From NCBI GenBank assembly GCA_014155875.1, contig JACEFZ010022355.1, positions 124,001 through 188,000 on the forward strand: 64,000 bases of DNA, read 5' to 3'. The DNA comes from Cepaea nemoralis. Lineage: Eukaryota > Mollusca > Gastropoda > Stylommatophora > Helicidae. Both the position numbers and the translations under genes were made by a program. Under the pieces are notes generated by a model. The model ran no database searches. It was not told the DNA's origin and saw only the letters and a program-made list of their open reading frames with translations. Below are positions 45,101-57,100 of this stretch, in pieces; position 1 is the first letter of the stretch, and each line of letters begins with the position of its first letter.

Positions 45101-48100
45101 GTGAATTCCAACAGTTTTACAGAACAGACTTACAAATTGTCCAAACTGGGTGGGAAGTGTTAATAACTATACAGAAGTCAACAATTATATGAGAAAGAAG
45201 AAATGCCAAACATTCCAGCACCACAGTGAACATTGAACACGAGTGATGTAATTCCGTGTGCATGGCTTTCACAGGACAAGAACGGTATCCTATCTGTGCA
45301 TAAATGCATCGATGATGTATATTTTATTGTATATGTGTTAACTGTATGACATTCAATGTCTAATTTTATGATTATAATACTTTGTATTGTTATAATGTGA
45401 TATGTACATATGAGCGTAAGTATAGTGGCGAATAGAATAAGTTGTAATGCTGAGAATCAACGCCTGGCAATCCCAATGCGCGATTGTTACCAAACTTGCC
45501 TTCGCGTATGCTGGATAGCCCGACGAATGACGCTTAGCAATAGTGATATAGAATTAACATCAGAATATGGTAACCAGAAGGAATATACCAACAGGGTGAT
45601 GCCAACCAAAGAGATTAATAACTACTCTCCATAACAGTAAACAAGGTGTGCTCACAAAGGGAAACAACTCACGGTCCGACATAATATGAGGTAAGGGGGA
45701 CTATGACATACATGAAGTATATTCGGACCATGACCACAACATTGACATAGCGTGCTCATAAAGAATCGAGTAGTGTGCATTAAATATAGACGAGGGAAAC
45801 CACGTCTGAATAGAGAGAAAATTTAAGAATGCTGTAAGAGGAAGTTGTAGCCTTATTCGAGACGTAAACCAATGGAGAATCCTTAAACCAGCATAGCCAC
45901 AATAACTATGAGATGAGAATGCACAGACAATCGATTGAGAAATATGAACAGAATGTAATGTCACGGAGTGGTGGTTAAATAATATAACGAGGTGTGACAA
46001 GTAGACCCAGCCAGAACATTTGTCAGTCCACGACAAAACCTTGAGAGAAACCTCAATACTGAAAAAGAGAGAACAATGTTTGAAGGTAATCTCGGAAAAG
46101 ATCAGAGCAAAAGGGGACGCAACCGTATACTTATGATCATATAATCCCCTGACAAGGTTAGAAAGATGAAACAAGAGTAACAACAACAGAATGTGTCACA
46201 TTTCCAGGAGTAAGTGCCACATTGGTTGTGCGGGGGGAGAATGTCATGGTCTTATATGACATGTGTAAGGAAGAATGTAAGCGCCGGTATGTAAGCGAGA
46301 GTCAGTGTAAGCATGACTCAGGTAAAGGGCAGTAAGAGACGCCACGGCTTGGCTAGCGGACGGTCAGGCAAGAATCCCGTGAACAGAGCCACGTGATGTG
46401 GGAAGGTCAACCAGGAGAGAGGCATTGTGTGTGAGGCAGCGGATAGAGACGGACGTGTGGAGATGAAGAGAACGATAGTGGTTGTGACGGATAAATGGAG
46501 ATGAACGTTGTGCAGTGATATTCGAGGAATGTACTAACTGTGATATGTGCGGGATGATGTGAAGTTGTGATTGTGAATGATCATGCGGGCGACAGTGTAA
46601 AGATCGCCATTGTGAGCTAGCGCGTGGCTGTTAGTGGTGAACGATTGTTTGAGCGTGAAGTGCGACTATGTTGTCGGCCTGTAATATATATTGTAATAAA
46701 TGATTGTTTAGGAGATAGCTCCTGCCAGTTTCCGATTGCATTCGTGTGTTATTAGTAGATGTGTTGTAGATGTTGTAATTTGCCTGTCAAAGTCCAGCGA
46801 GCGAGACAGAGCTACTAAGTAGGACTCTGACACAGGGATAACTGGCTTGTAGCAGCCAAACATCCACTGCACCTGTATTTGTCTCCAGTCATCTTGTCTT
46901 GTCTTGCTACTGGATTCAGATGGACTCAGGTGAGAGAGTGAGGTCGACGAATTGCGCAACTCTTCCTCACTTTAATCCAATTCATCGCACAAGTCATTCG
47001 TCATCCAACTTACTGGATGAAATGAATGGTCATCATCATTCTTGATGGACACACAACAGTCCCCACCATCACTAGGTCAGTATCAAGTCCTCTGTTTATC
47101 TCTGTTCCTGTCTACCTTAATGCGGCCATCTGTTCAGATGACAGTTTGGCAAAGAAATCTTTCTGTTGTTCAAAGTGTTACTGATGTCCCAAACATTTAC
47201 AGCTCTAACAGCTGCTTCACACTGCAGTGATGGTCATGTGATGCTGTAAACAGTAAACTCTATAAACAAAGACACCTAGGGAAACACAGCACTTTTTGCC
47301 CATGTGTACAAGGGCTTTCATGCAGACACTGAGGCATGTACTATTGCAATCAACCTTGAAGAAGCGTACAATAGAGTACCATTTAGGTTTTTAATAAGGC
47401 AGCTTCTTGACCTGAGGATCAGTCCATTCTTCCTAAACTGGATGCCAGTGTTCGGAGAAAAATAGTGTTTAAATGTGGAAGATGGATTTCAGAACCACTG
47501 ACAATAGACCCGGGTTAACCGCAGGGTTCACCTGTGTTGTTCAACATTTACACAGTGAGAATCCCTATCGAGCAGATCACAGGACGAGGGAGAACACTAT
47601 ACAATACCGATGACATGTTGGTGTATCATCAGGGGAAAGACTGACGGCAGGTTGTTGAAGAACTCCTGTCAGAACTTGATTGCATAAGCAGATGGTGAGG
47701 GGAGTCTGGGGCAATACATCCTTGTCAGGGTGTGTTAAACTGGACTGAGAATGCAAACAACACAACCCGATAGTAGTTGAGACACAAGTACAGGCACTAA
47801 TCTGGTCAAATCTCTGATATCATCATATACACAGTTGGGCCTCTAGAGCGGCTCACAGAGTTCATGGGTATTCACGGCCCAGGTTAGAGGCAGAACTGTT
47901 AAAGAGGACAGTGGAATGTTGGCTTTAATGCATCATAATCATATGCCACACCGATAAGCAGGGCGGTCATGTTTCACCATCTCACTCGATCACCAGTCAT
48001 GGATCAGCTCAGTGTTCTTGTCTCAACCATGCCATGTGGCCAAGCCATCCAGGTATTTACTTCTCTGTTCTCCTCTTGTTCTCTTCCCCTTGATCTTGCC

Positions 48101-51100
48101 TGTTGTCACCAAGTTCTCCAATTTATTTCTTCTAATCAGTTTATGATTTTCATTTATTTCTTGTAGGACTTGGTCATTGATTTTTCTGTCTGTCCATGGT
48201 ATTCTTTGCATTTTCCTCAGAAACCACATTTCCACAGCTATCAGATGTTTTTCAGCCTATTTGCTCATTGTTCACGCTTCACCTCCATACAAAAGTGCAG
48301 GTTCTATGTAGCACCTCAACACTCTTTTTCTCATTGCAAATGACATCTTTTTATTGGTCAGTATGTTTTCCGTCTTGCAAAAGGCTGCCTTCACCATGGA
48401 GATTGTTCTAATCTCTTCAAGGCATCTCTTATCGGATGTTATGACTGTTCTGAGATAATTTAACCGATTCACTTTTTTAAGAATATTCCCATTTACTTGT
48501 ACATTACATTGTGGCACTTCCATCTTCTTAGTGATTACCATAATTTGTGTCTTTTTACTATTTAATTATAACCCTAATTGTTCACTGTGCGCAACAACCA
48601 CATCTACTAAATGTTGCAGATCCTGCTCACTGTCTGTAAGCAATGCTGTGCCATCTGCTTATCTAATGTTATTGATATTTTGTCCCCCAATGGTGATTTC
48701 TTTTATATCTTCTAAATTTCTGGAAATATTTTCACTGTACAGGAAAGAAAAGATCTGGAGACATTACACATCCCTGTCTCACACCTCTCTTGATAGGCTG
48801 ATATTGATCTACTTCATTATCAATTTCATGGCAGCTTGTTCATTTCCAATATATGTTTTGTACAAGTCTAAGGTCTTTCCCATCAATTTGTAAATTTGCA
48901 AGCATCTTTATCATGTTGACATATCTTACTTTATCGAGGCCATCGTGTAGTCAATAAAGCAAAGATGTAGGTCTTTATTTACTTCTACAGAATGCTCAAT
49001 TAATGTTCTCAGCATATATACAGCATTTACTGTACCTTTGCCCTCCAAAAACCCACACTGTTCTTCTCCTATTTTGGGTTGTATTTTCTTCCTAACTCTT
49101 TGCATGGTAATTCTTAGCCTTGACTACAAGCAGTATAACCATGGAAGTTAATGCAGTAACACAGACAATAGTGTGGCTGGAGACACTGATGTTCACCCAT
49201 GCATGTTTTCTCAGTGACTCCATGAGTATGCCGAGGAAGATCAAGAAAGGCTTGGCAAGAAGGCATCAGCTTGAATCTCTGAGGAGGTCAACAATGACTA
49301 TGATCTGTTTGCCCTCCTGTCTCACGTGGAGTGAGCTGGTTGAGGAAGATCTAGAAACACATGGAGTGAGCTGGTTGAGGAAGATCTAGAATCACGTGGA
49401 GTGAGCTGGTTCAGGAAGAGCTGGTTGAGGAAGATCTGGTTGCGGAAGATCTAGAATCACATGGAGTGAGCTGGTTGAGGAAGATCTAGAAACACATGGA
49501 GTGAGCTGGTTGAGGAAGATCTAGAATCACGTGGAGTGAGTTGGTTCAGGAAGAGCTGGTTGAGGAAGATCTGGTTGAGGAAGATCTAGAATCACGTGGA
49601 GTGAGCTGGTTGAGGAAGATCTAGAAACACGTGGAGTGAGCTGGTTGAGGAAGATCTAGAAACACGTGGAGTGAGCTGGTTGAGGAAGATCTAGAAACAT
49701 GCGGAGTGAGCTGGTTGAGGGCCCCTCCCATAATGAGGGATACAGAGTGACAGAAGAAGAAGAAATGTTATCATAAACATTGAGAATCATTCATAAACAT
49801 TGCAGAAATAAATATATGAAACAAACAAACATACGTTTCTATATTAATATGTTAAAAAATCAGCCTGATGATGAAATTCCCTGATACAGACATATGTCTC
49901 TTTGTATATGTAAACCATGCAAAAGTCAAATAAGTTGGAAAAGCCAACAAAGTCACACAGCCATACCATATCCCAGGCCCAATTTGCCAGCCAGTAGACT
50001 AGAGGCTTGATTCCGGAGACAAACTGCAGATGTTTACTGTTGGACACACGTTCTTCTATCAGAAATAGTACAAAGCTTGCCGGCACAAATGACATGGCAA
50101 AGATGACACAGATTGCCACAACCACATCCACGGCACCTTTGTTTCTGTGACAAAACATTTAAATATGAAAACAGTTATTACAAACAATTGTCACTGAGTT
50201 AGGAGAAATATACATATCTTCACTGGGCCAGGAGAAATTTATTTATCTTCACTGAGCCAGGAGAAATATACATGATGGCATCACTGTATGAGGGCAAATG
50301 TACATTACCTTCACTGAGGTGGGAGAAATATACATATCTCACTGAGCTATGGTAATTATAAAGATGTCACTGAGTTAGGAGAAATATACATATGTCACTA
50401 AGCTAGGGGAAACACATATATCTTCACAGAGCTAGGAGAAACAGACATATTTTCACTGAGATCAGATAAATACTGAAATTGTGTTTCACAATTACACAAC
50501 ATGCTGAGTTCAAAAGCAGCAGCTGGCGATGTGGGAGCAGAACACTTGGCACTGATTGTAACTAGTCAATCACAGACAATCAACAACCTGGAATATGGGT
50601 CAACTGCGTGGTATTTGGCATCAAAAACCACACTACAAGAGCTGGACAAGGTGCAAAATCAAGCACTTAGAGTCACCACAGGAGGTTAGTTAGTTAGTTA
50701 GTTAGTCGACAGATCATCCTCGTTGCACATCGAACCATTCAGTCCATAAGTGCTCGGATCCCCTCCTCAGCAAATCCCGCAGCGTGTAGCGGCTAACGAC
50801 GCCAGTTCTGTGTTGGTTTATTAATCTTCTTTGGCTTCCTGCGTAGTGTTCTTGTTTGGCCACCCCTCTTTTAATTTGCTGCTCTCGCAGTCTGGCCATT
50901 GTTGTAGATTCACAGTCATCACTTGGTTCTCGCAAAAGTCTCACTTCTCGTAGAGCATTCAGAATGTCAGCCTGGTCCATGGTGCGACCGCCCTCCACAG
51001 TAGCCTCACCTGCGAGCTTGTCAGCCCGCTCATTCCCTTGTACTCCCGCATGCCCTGGCACGAAGATGAAACTAATCTTTGCCAGCCGAGACCGCATCAG

Positions 51101-54100
51101 AGGCAGCAACCATTCTCTTCGGATCGACCCCTCCTCTATCCTCTTGATCATGTGGCTAAGGAAACAAGCCCTAGTGAATGTCTGTGTCTCGAGCCATGTT
51201 ATTGCTTTACTTACTGCCATGACTTCCATGGTCAGGCTACTTGTGGTTTCAGTGAAAGCACCAGAGTCCTCCTTCACAATTATCCCTCCGGCCAGAGCTG
51301 TAAAGGCCCATGAGCTTCTCACATGTCGGACGACCGACCCATCTGTGTAGATGACCGCGTCACCGTCTAGCGAATTCTCGAAAATCAACGCTTGTACTTC
51401 AGCCTCAACAGCAGCCAGATTTTCTTGTCTGCATTTTCTATCTAGTTGGATGCAAACTGAAAAGGATGTGCAGAAGTCTGTTGGCACTTGCACCCACTCC
51501 TCGCCAGGTTCTAAGTCCTCAAGTGAACACACCTGTTGAAGAATGTCTTCGGCTTGACCCATCCACGACCGTCCTCTTTTTAACCTGCTGCCCTTCACCT
51601 TCCTAATTTCACTATGCAGTGGATGTTGTGTGTTTGCGTTAATTCTGAGGTAGGCGCGTGCCCTGCAAACTTTTATTCTCTCTTCAATGGTTGGAAAATC
51701 AAGAAGGTGGCGCATCGCCCTGCATGCTGTATCTCTTGTACATCCAAGAATAATGCGCATAGCTTCATTCTGTATCCTTTCCATCCTTTCTATCTGCTTA
51801 TGGCTGAGAGTCAGGATTGCCATTGCATACTCCAAAACAGACATGACCAGCCCCTCGTACAGAAGACATAGATGGCGCTGCTCACAGTTTGCTGCCGCCA
51901 TCACCCGCATCGCTGCCAAACCCCGCTTGGCCTTTGTTATAACCTGATCTATGTGCACATTATAAGCAAGGCTTCGATCAAACTGTATCCCCAGGTAATT
52001 CATTGCCTGCGTTCTTTCCACCGTCTCTGAACACAGCATTACAGTTGGTGTTGAATTGTTGACAATATGATTATTCAACGAGAACCAAGTCACTGTTGCC
52101 TTTGTTGGGTTGACCATTGCCCCAGCTTCATCACACCAAGTACTTATGCGACTGAGTTCGGTTTGTAGTTCCACAGCAACCTCCTCTCTATCCTTACCCT
52201 GACGATACACTAACACATCATCGGCATATGACAATGTCCTGCCAGGTCCAGTGATCTGCTCACTGGTGATTCTCACTGTGTAGGCGTTGAACAGTACCGG
52301 AGATAAAGGTGATCCCTGTGGTAGGCCAGGATATATTGTTGTTGGTTCCGAAGTCCAACTGCCACATCTAAAAACTACTTTCCGTTGGTAGAAGGCTGCA
52401 GCGATCCAACTAAGGAGGAATGGACTTACGTTTAGTTCAAGAAGCTGAAACATTAAAAAATCCAGTGGTACTCTGTTGTATGCGTCCTCAAGATCAATCG
52501 CTGCAGCAACAGTTTCAGTGCCTGAGTGGAAACCTTCATAGACATCATGGGCAAAGACTGCTGCATTGGTCCAGGTTTCTCTTTTTGGACGGTACCCACC
52601 CAGGGTAGGTGGGAAAACACCTTGCCTCTCTAGTTGGCTTGATATTTTCCTGGCAATTACCTTCTCCAGCAGCTTGCCTATTGTATTCTGCATGGTTATA
52701 ATTCGATATCCCTGAATCTTTTTGTGGTCTTTGTCAGGCTTCGGCAAGGGAATCAGATAGCTGTGTAACCATTCCTCCTTGATGCTAGCACTCCCTATAC
52801 TGTTGTTGTACATGTCTGCTAGTTTCTCTAGCTCATTGTCGGTACACCTATTTATGTCATCGTATCTTATGCCATCAGGACCTGGAGCACTGTTTTTTGA
52901 TCGTCGAAGCACAGTCTTGATTTCTTTCACTGTCACTGTGTCTTCATCCGAAGTGTTCTGGGCCTTGCATCTGTCTGAGGTGACCTCCTTGGCCAGATTT
53001 CGGCCTCCCATGTCTGTCTGGTTGCTCTGCTCAAGGTAGCGTTCAAAGAGGGCTTTGCCCTTGTCCTCGTCAGTCCTCTGCCAGATGAGGTCAGCACCTT
53101 GGAAGTCAGAAATGCTCTTATTCTTGACTACACCACTCATGCTTTTATGTAGTCGCCAGAACAATTTCAGTGACTTGTCTGTGCTTACTCTTTGACACAC
53201 CTCTGCCCATTTTTCGCTTTTAACCACCTTGACCAGTTTTTTGAAATAGCTTACTTTTGTGTGCATCTCTCTTTCTAAGTGCAAGCTGGGACTAGGATGA
53301 CCAGCTCTGTTCTTCTTGGCATTTTGCCATCTCCTTACAGCACTACGCTTATCCACCCAAGCCTTCTCCACCTCGAAACTCCACCACAATGGCTGCTCCC
53401 AGCTTTTTTTCCTGCCCTGAAACGTTCTGTGCTTGTCATGTCTTATTTTACTCACCACATCGTGCCCTGTACTGTCATACTGGAACGTCTTTACCTTTAG
53501 CTTGTGCTGCCTGGTTCTCCCTTTCTCCACCAATATGCTGCAAGGATGGTGGTCGCTGCCATGGTGTCCTAGGACACCCCATCTACACACTGTAGTGAGT
53601 GAAGGTGAAACTAGCGCCAGATCAATAGCACTGTCCTCATCGCCTGGACGGCTTGCTGTCCTGGTGACACAGCCACTGTTGATACAAACCAGGTCGATGG
53701 TTTCCAGTACAGTCTCGAGCTCCTCCCCTTGTGTATTGGAGGAAGTGTTTCCCCATAATCTGCCTTTAGCATTGAAGTCACCACAGAAAATAACATTTCT
53801 CTCGTGGCCTAATATGCCACTTAAGCACTGCCACTTCTGGGCGTCCACACTCGCATTGCGGGCATAAACATTAACCAACACAAATGGTGTACTGGAATGA
53901 ACTCTCAACGCCTGTATTTGTATATCGTCACTGTCCCAACTGGACATGTCTAGCTCTGACGCCACCATGCTGCCGCGAACGAGAAACGCCATTCCCACAT
54001 GTCGTCTGTTGTAGAAACATTTGAAGCCCACCACAGGAGGGATGAGATCAACTCCTATAGTGGAAATGGAGAAGATGGGGAGGACACAAGCACTGAGAGA

Positions 54101-57100
54101 GCGCAGAGATACAAAACGCTAAAACAAGCAGAAAAGTTCCTTAGCTTGCCAGGCCACCCTATGAATAACAGATTTGAAAACCTAGCTATGGGGCGGTTGA
54201 AAAGAAGTGTTTTTATCCACCAGGCCAAACGACTTTGCAGAGAAACCACCGATCTGCCCACAGTTGATATCCCCCTAACAACTATTCCAGAGCGAACTCC
54301 ATGGAAAGATGAACATAAACTATCATTACAAATCCAGACAAAAGTGAGAGGAATATTTGACAAGGAAGAACAGAACAGTGTGCAGCGCAGAACAGCCACT
54401 CTCAGCTTCCTTGATAAAGAATACCCACAGGACCTCTGTATCCAAGTTTACACAGATGGGTCAGCACAAAATGCTGTTTGAAATGGAGGAGCGGGAGTGT
54501 ACATAGAATACCCAAATAATACTAGAGACACAGCCAGAGTACCGACAGGAAAGTACTGCCATAACTGTGATGCTGAAATTGAGGCAATCAAGATAGCAAC
54601 AGAGAAATTACTAAATACCAGCAATGATACACAACATGTGGTGCTATTGACAGATGCAAAATCAGTACGCGCTCCTGTCTGGGAAATTGCCAGTACTAAG
54701 GACACTACTTTCTGAACTTAGCAGTCAGCATAAGGTCACCATACAGTTGGTACCATCCCACTGTGGAGTACCCGTAAACGACAGAGCTGATCAATTGGCT
54801 AAGGAAGGAGCCAAAGAAGAACAGCCTGATGTGCCCGTTACATACCACCAAAATAAAAGAATGATCAAATCAGTCAGAAAGCCACCAAAACCTGTTCAAA
54901 ATGACTACTACATTATGGACAGACCAGAACAAGTCATTATTCTGCGCCACAGAACAGGACACAATAGATTATGCAACCACATGTATACAAAATTCAAGAT
55001 TGGTGAAACAGTCATGTGCACATGTGGATTGGTGTCGCAGACAGTAGAGCACATACTCCAAGACTGTCCAAAATATAACATATCTAGGCAAAGCTTCTGG
55101 CCTAGAGAGACGACAGTGGAAGATAAACTCTATGGACCGCTGTGTGAACTGAAAAAGACAGTTAAATTCATACAAAAGACAGCATTGCAGTTATAGACAT
55201 ATTTCAAGCGAACGAAAGAAGAAGAAGAAGAAGAAGACAATCAACACATGCTGGGGTAGATGCAATGTCCTGTACAGGACACATGGATAATTTTAGCATA
55301 AGCATACATGTGTTCACTGAGCTAGGATAAATGTACACATCTTGACTGAGCTGGGATACATGTACACATCTTGACTGAGATGGGATAAATGTACACATCT
55401 TGACTGAGATGGGATAAATGTACACATCTTGAATGAACTGGGATAAATGTACACATCTTGACTGAGCTGGGATAAATGTACACATCTTGACTGAGATGGG
55501 ATAAATGTACACATCTTGACTGAGATGGGATAAATGTACACATCTTGACTGAGCTGGGATAAATGTACACATCTTGACTGAACTGGGATAAATGTACACA
55601 TCTTGACTGAGCTGGGATAAATGTACACATCTTGACTGAGCTGGGATAAATGTACACATCTTGACTGAGCTGGGATAAATGTACACATCTTGACTGAGAT
55701 GGGATAAATGTACACATCTTGACTGAGATGGGATAAATGTACAGATCTTGACTGAGCTAGGATAAATGTACATATCTTAACTGAGATAGAATAAATGTAC
55801 ACATCTTGACTGAGCTAAGATAAATGTACACAACTTGATTGACCTAGGATAAATGTACAATCTTGACTAGGATAAATGTACACATCTTGACTGAGCTAAG
55901 ACACATGTACACATCATGATTAGGATACATGTGCACATCTTGACTGAGATAGGATAAATGTACATATCTTGACTGAGCTAGGATAAATGTACACATCTTG
56001 ACCGAGATAGGATAAATATACACATTTTGACTGAGATATGATAAATATACTTATCTTAACTGAGATAGGATAAATATACAAATCTTGACTGACATATGAT
56101 AAAATACACATCTTGATTAAGTTAAGGTAGGATAAATATACACATTTTGACTGAGATAGGATAAATAACATATCTTCAATGAGCTAGAATATGTACATAT
56201 ACCACTGAGCTATGAGAAATATATATATGTTACTGAGCTAGAAGAAATATACATTTTCCATTAAACTAGGAGAAAAATGCATATGTCACTGATCTATGAG
56301 AAATATACATATGTCACTGAGGTACTAGCAATACACATATGTCACTGAGCTTGGAGAGAAATATACATACCTTCACTGGAGTAAGATAAAATAAACATGT
56401 CGCTGAGCTAGAATAAATATACATAAATGACTGAGCTATGAGAAATATACAGATGTGATGGTCTAGGGGAATGATACTGTCCAGAACTTACAGAGTCTCC
56501 TCAGTGAGTTGCTCTTTGGTCAGATTCATGGGGTGATTGAAGGTGACAATGCCATAGTTGAGAGGGTCCTGGTCTGGCGGCAGCAGTGTCCGGAGGATGA
56601 CATTGTTTAAAGCATTCATGTATGAGACACTAGCAGCCCAGCCTTTGTTGTTGAACCACACCTAGTGACACCCACAACAACAGTTGTTAGTTGTTGAACA
56701 ACACCTAGTGACACCCACAACAACAGTTGTTAGTCGTTGAACCACACCTAGTGACACCCACAACAACAGTTGTTAGTCGTTGAACTACACAGACTGATAA
56801 ACCATGACAGCAGCCACAGTCGGTTTAACCACATATGCTGTTAAACATGAATATAGTCTTCACTGGCAGAACCATAAAAAAAATTATTAAAACATTGACA
56901 GTCATCAATGGTTAAATCACACATACTGCTGTAACATGAGTAACAATCATCAATGGTTAAATCACACATACTGCTGTAACATGAGTAACAATCATCAATG
57001 GTTAAATCACATATACTGATACAACATAAGTAACATTCATCAATGGTTAAATCACACATACAGATACAACATGAGTAACATTCATCAATGGTTAAATCAC

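Larger units (their letters stand above)
41545..46832 (+). mobile_element. LTR retrotransposon, Gag-protease only
   Basis: 5,288 bp with 5' LTR 41545-42143 and 3' LTR 46242-46832. The LTRs begin TGTCATGG and end TCTGACA (TG...CA). Target duplication CAGGG (41540-41544, 46833-46837). It has a tRNA-Leu-type primer binding site, a purine tract and one 706-codon Gag-protease ORF. The 1.6 kb after the ORF has no RT, RNase H or integrase motif. The LTRs differ at two bases and one 8-bp duplication, so insertion is recent. The protease type and 5-bp TSD fit Ty3/Gypsy. It lies antisense to the host gene in the 8.6-kb intron. Confidence 0.92.

Noticed and set aside
45701..46186. 161-codon antisense frame in the LTR element
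   Set aside because: No recognisable domain and no codon pattern that sets it apart. Probably chance, but it could be rechecked across copies.
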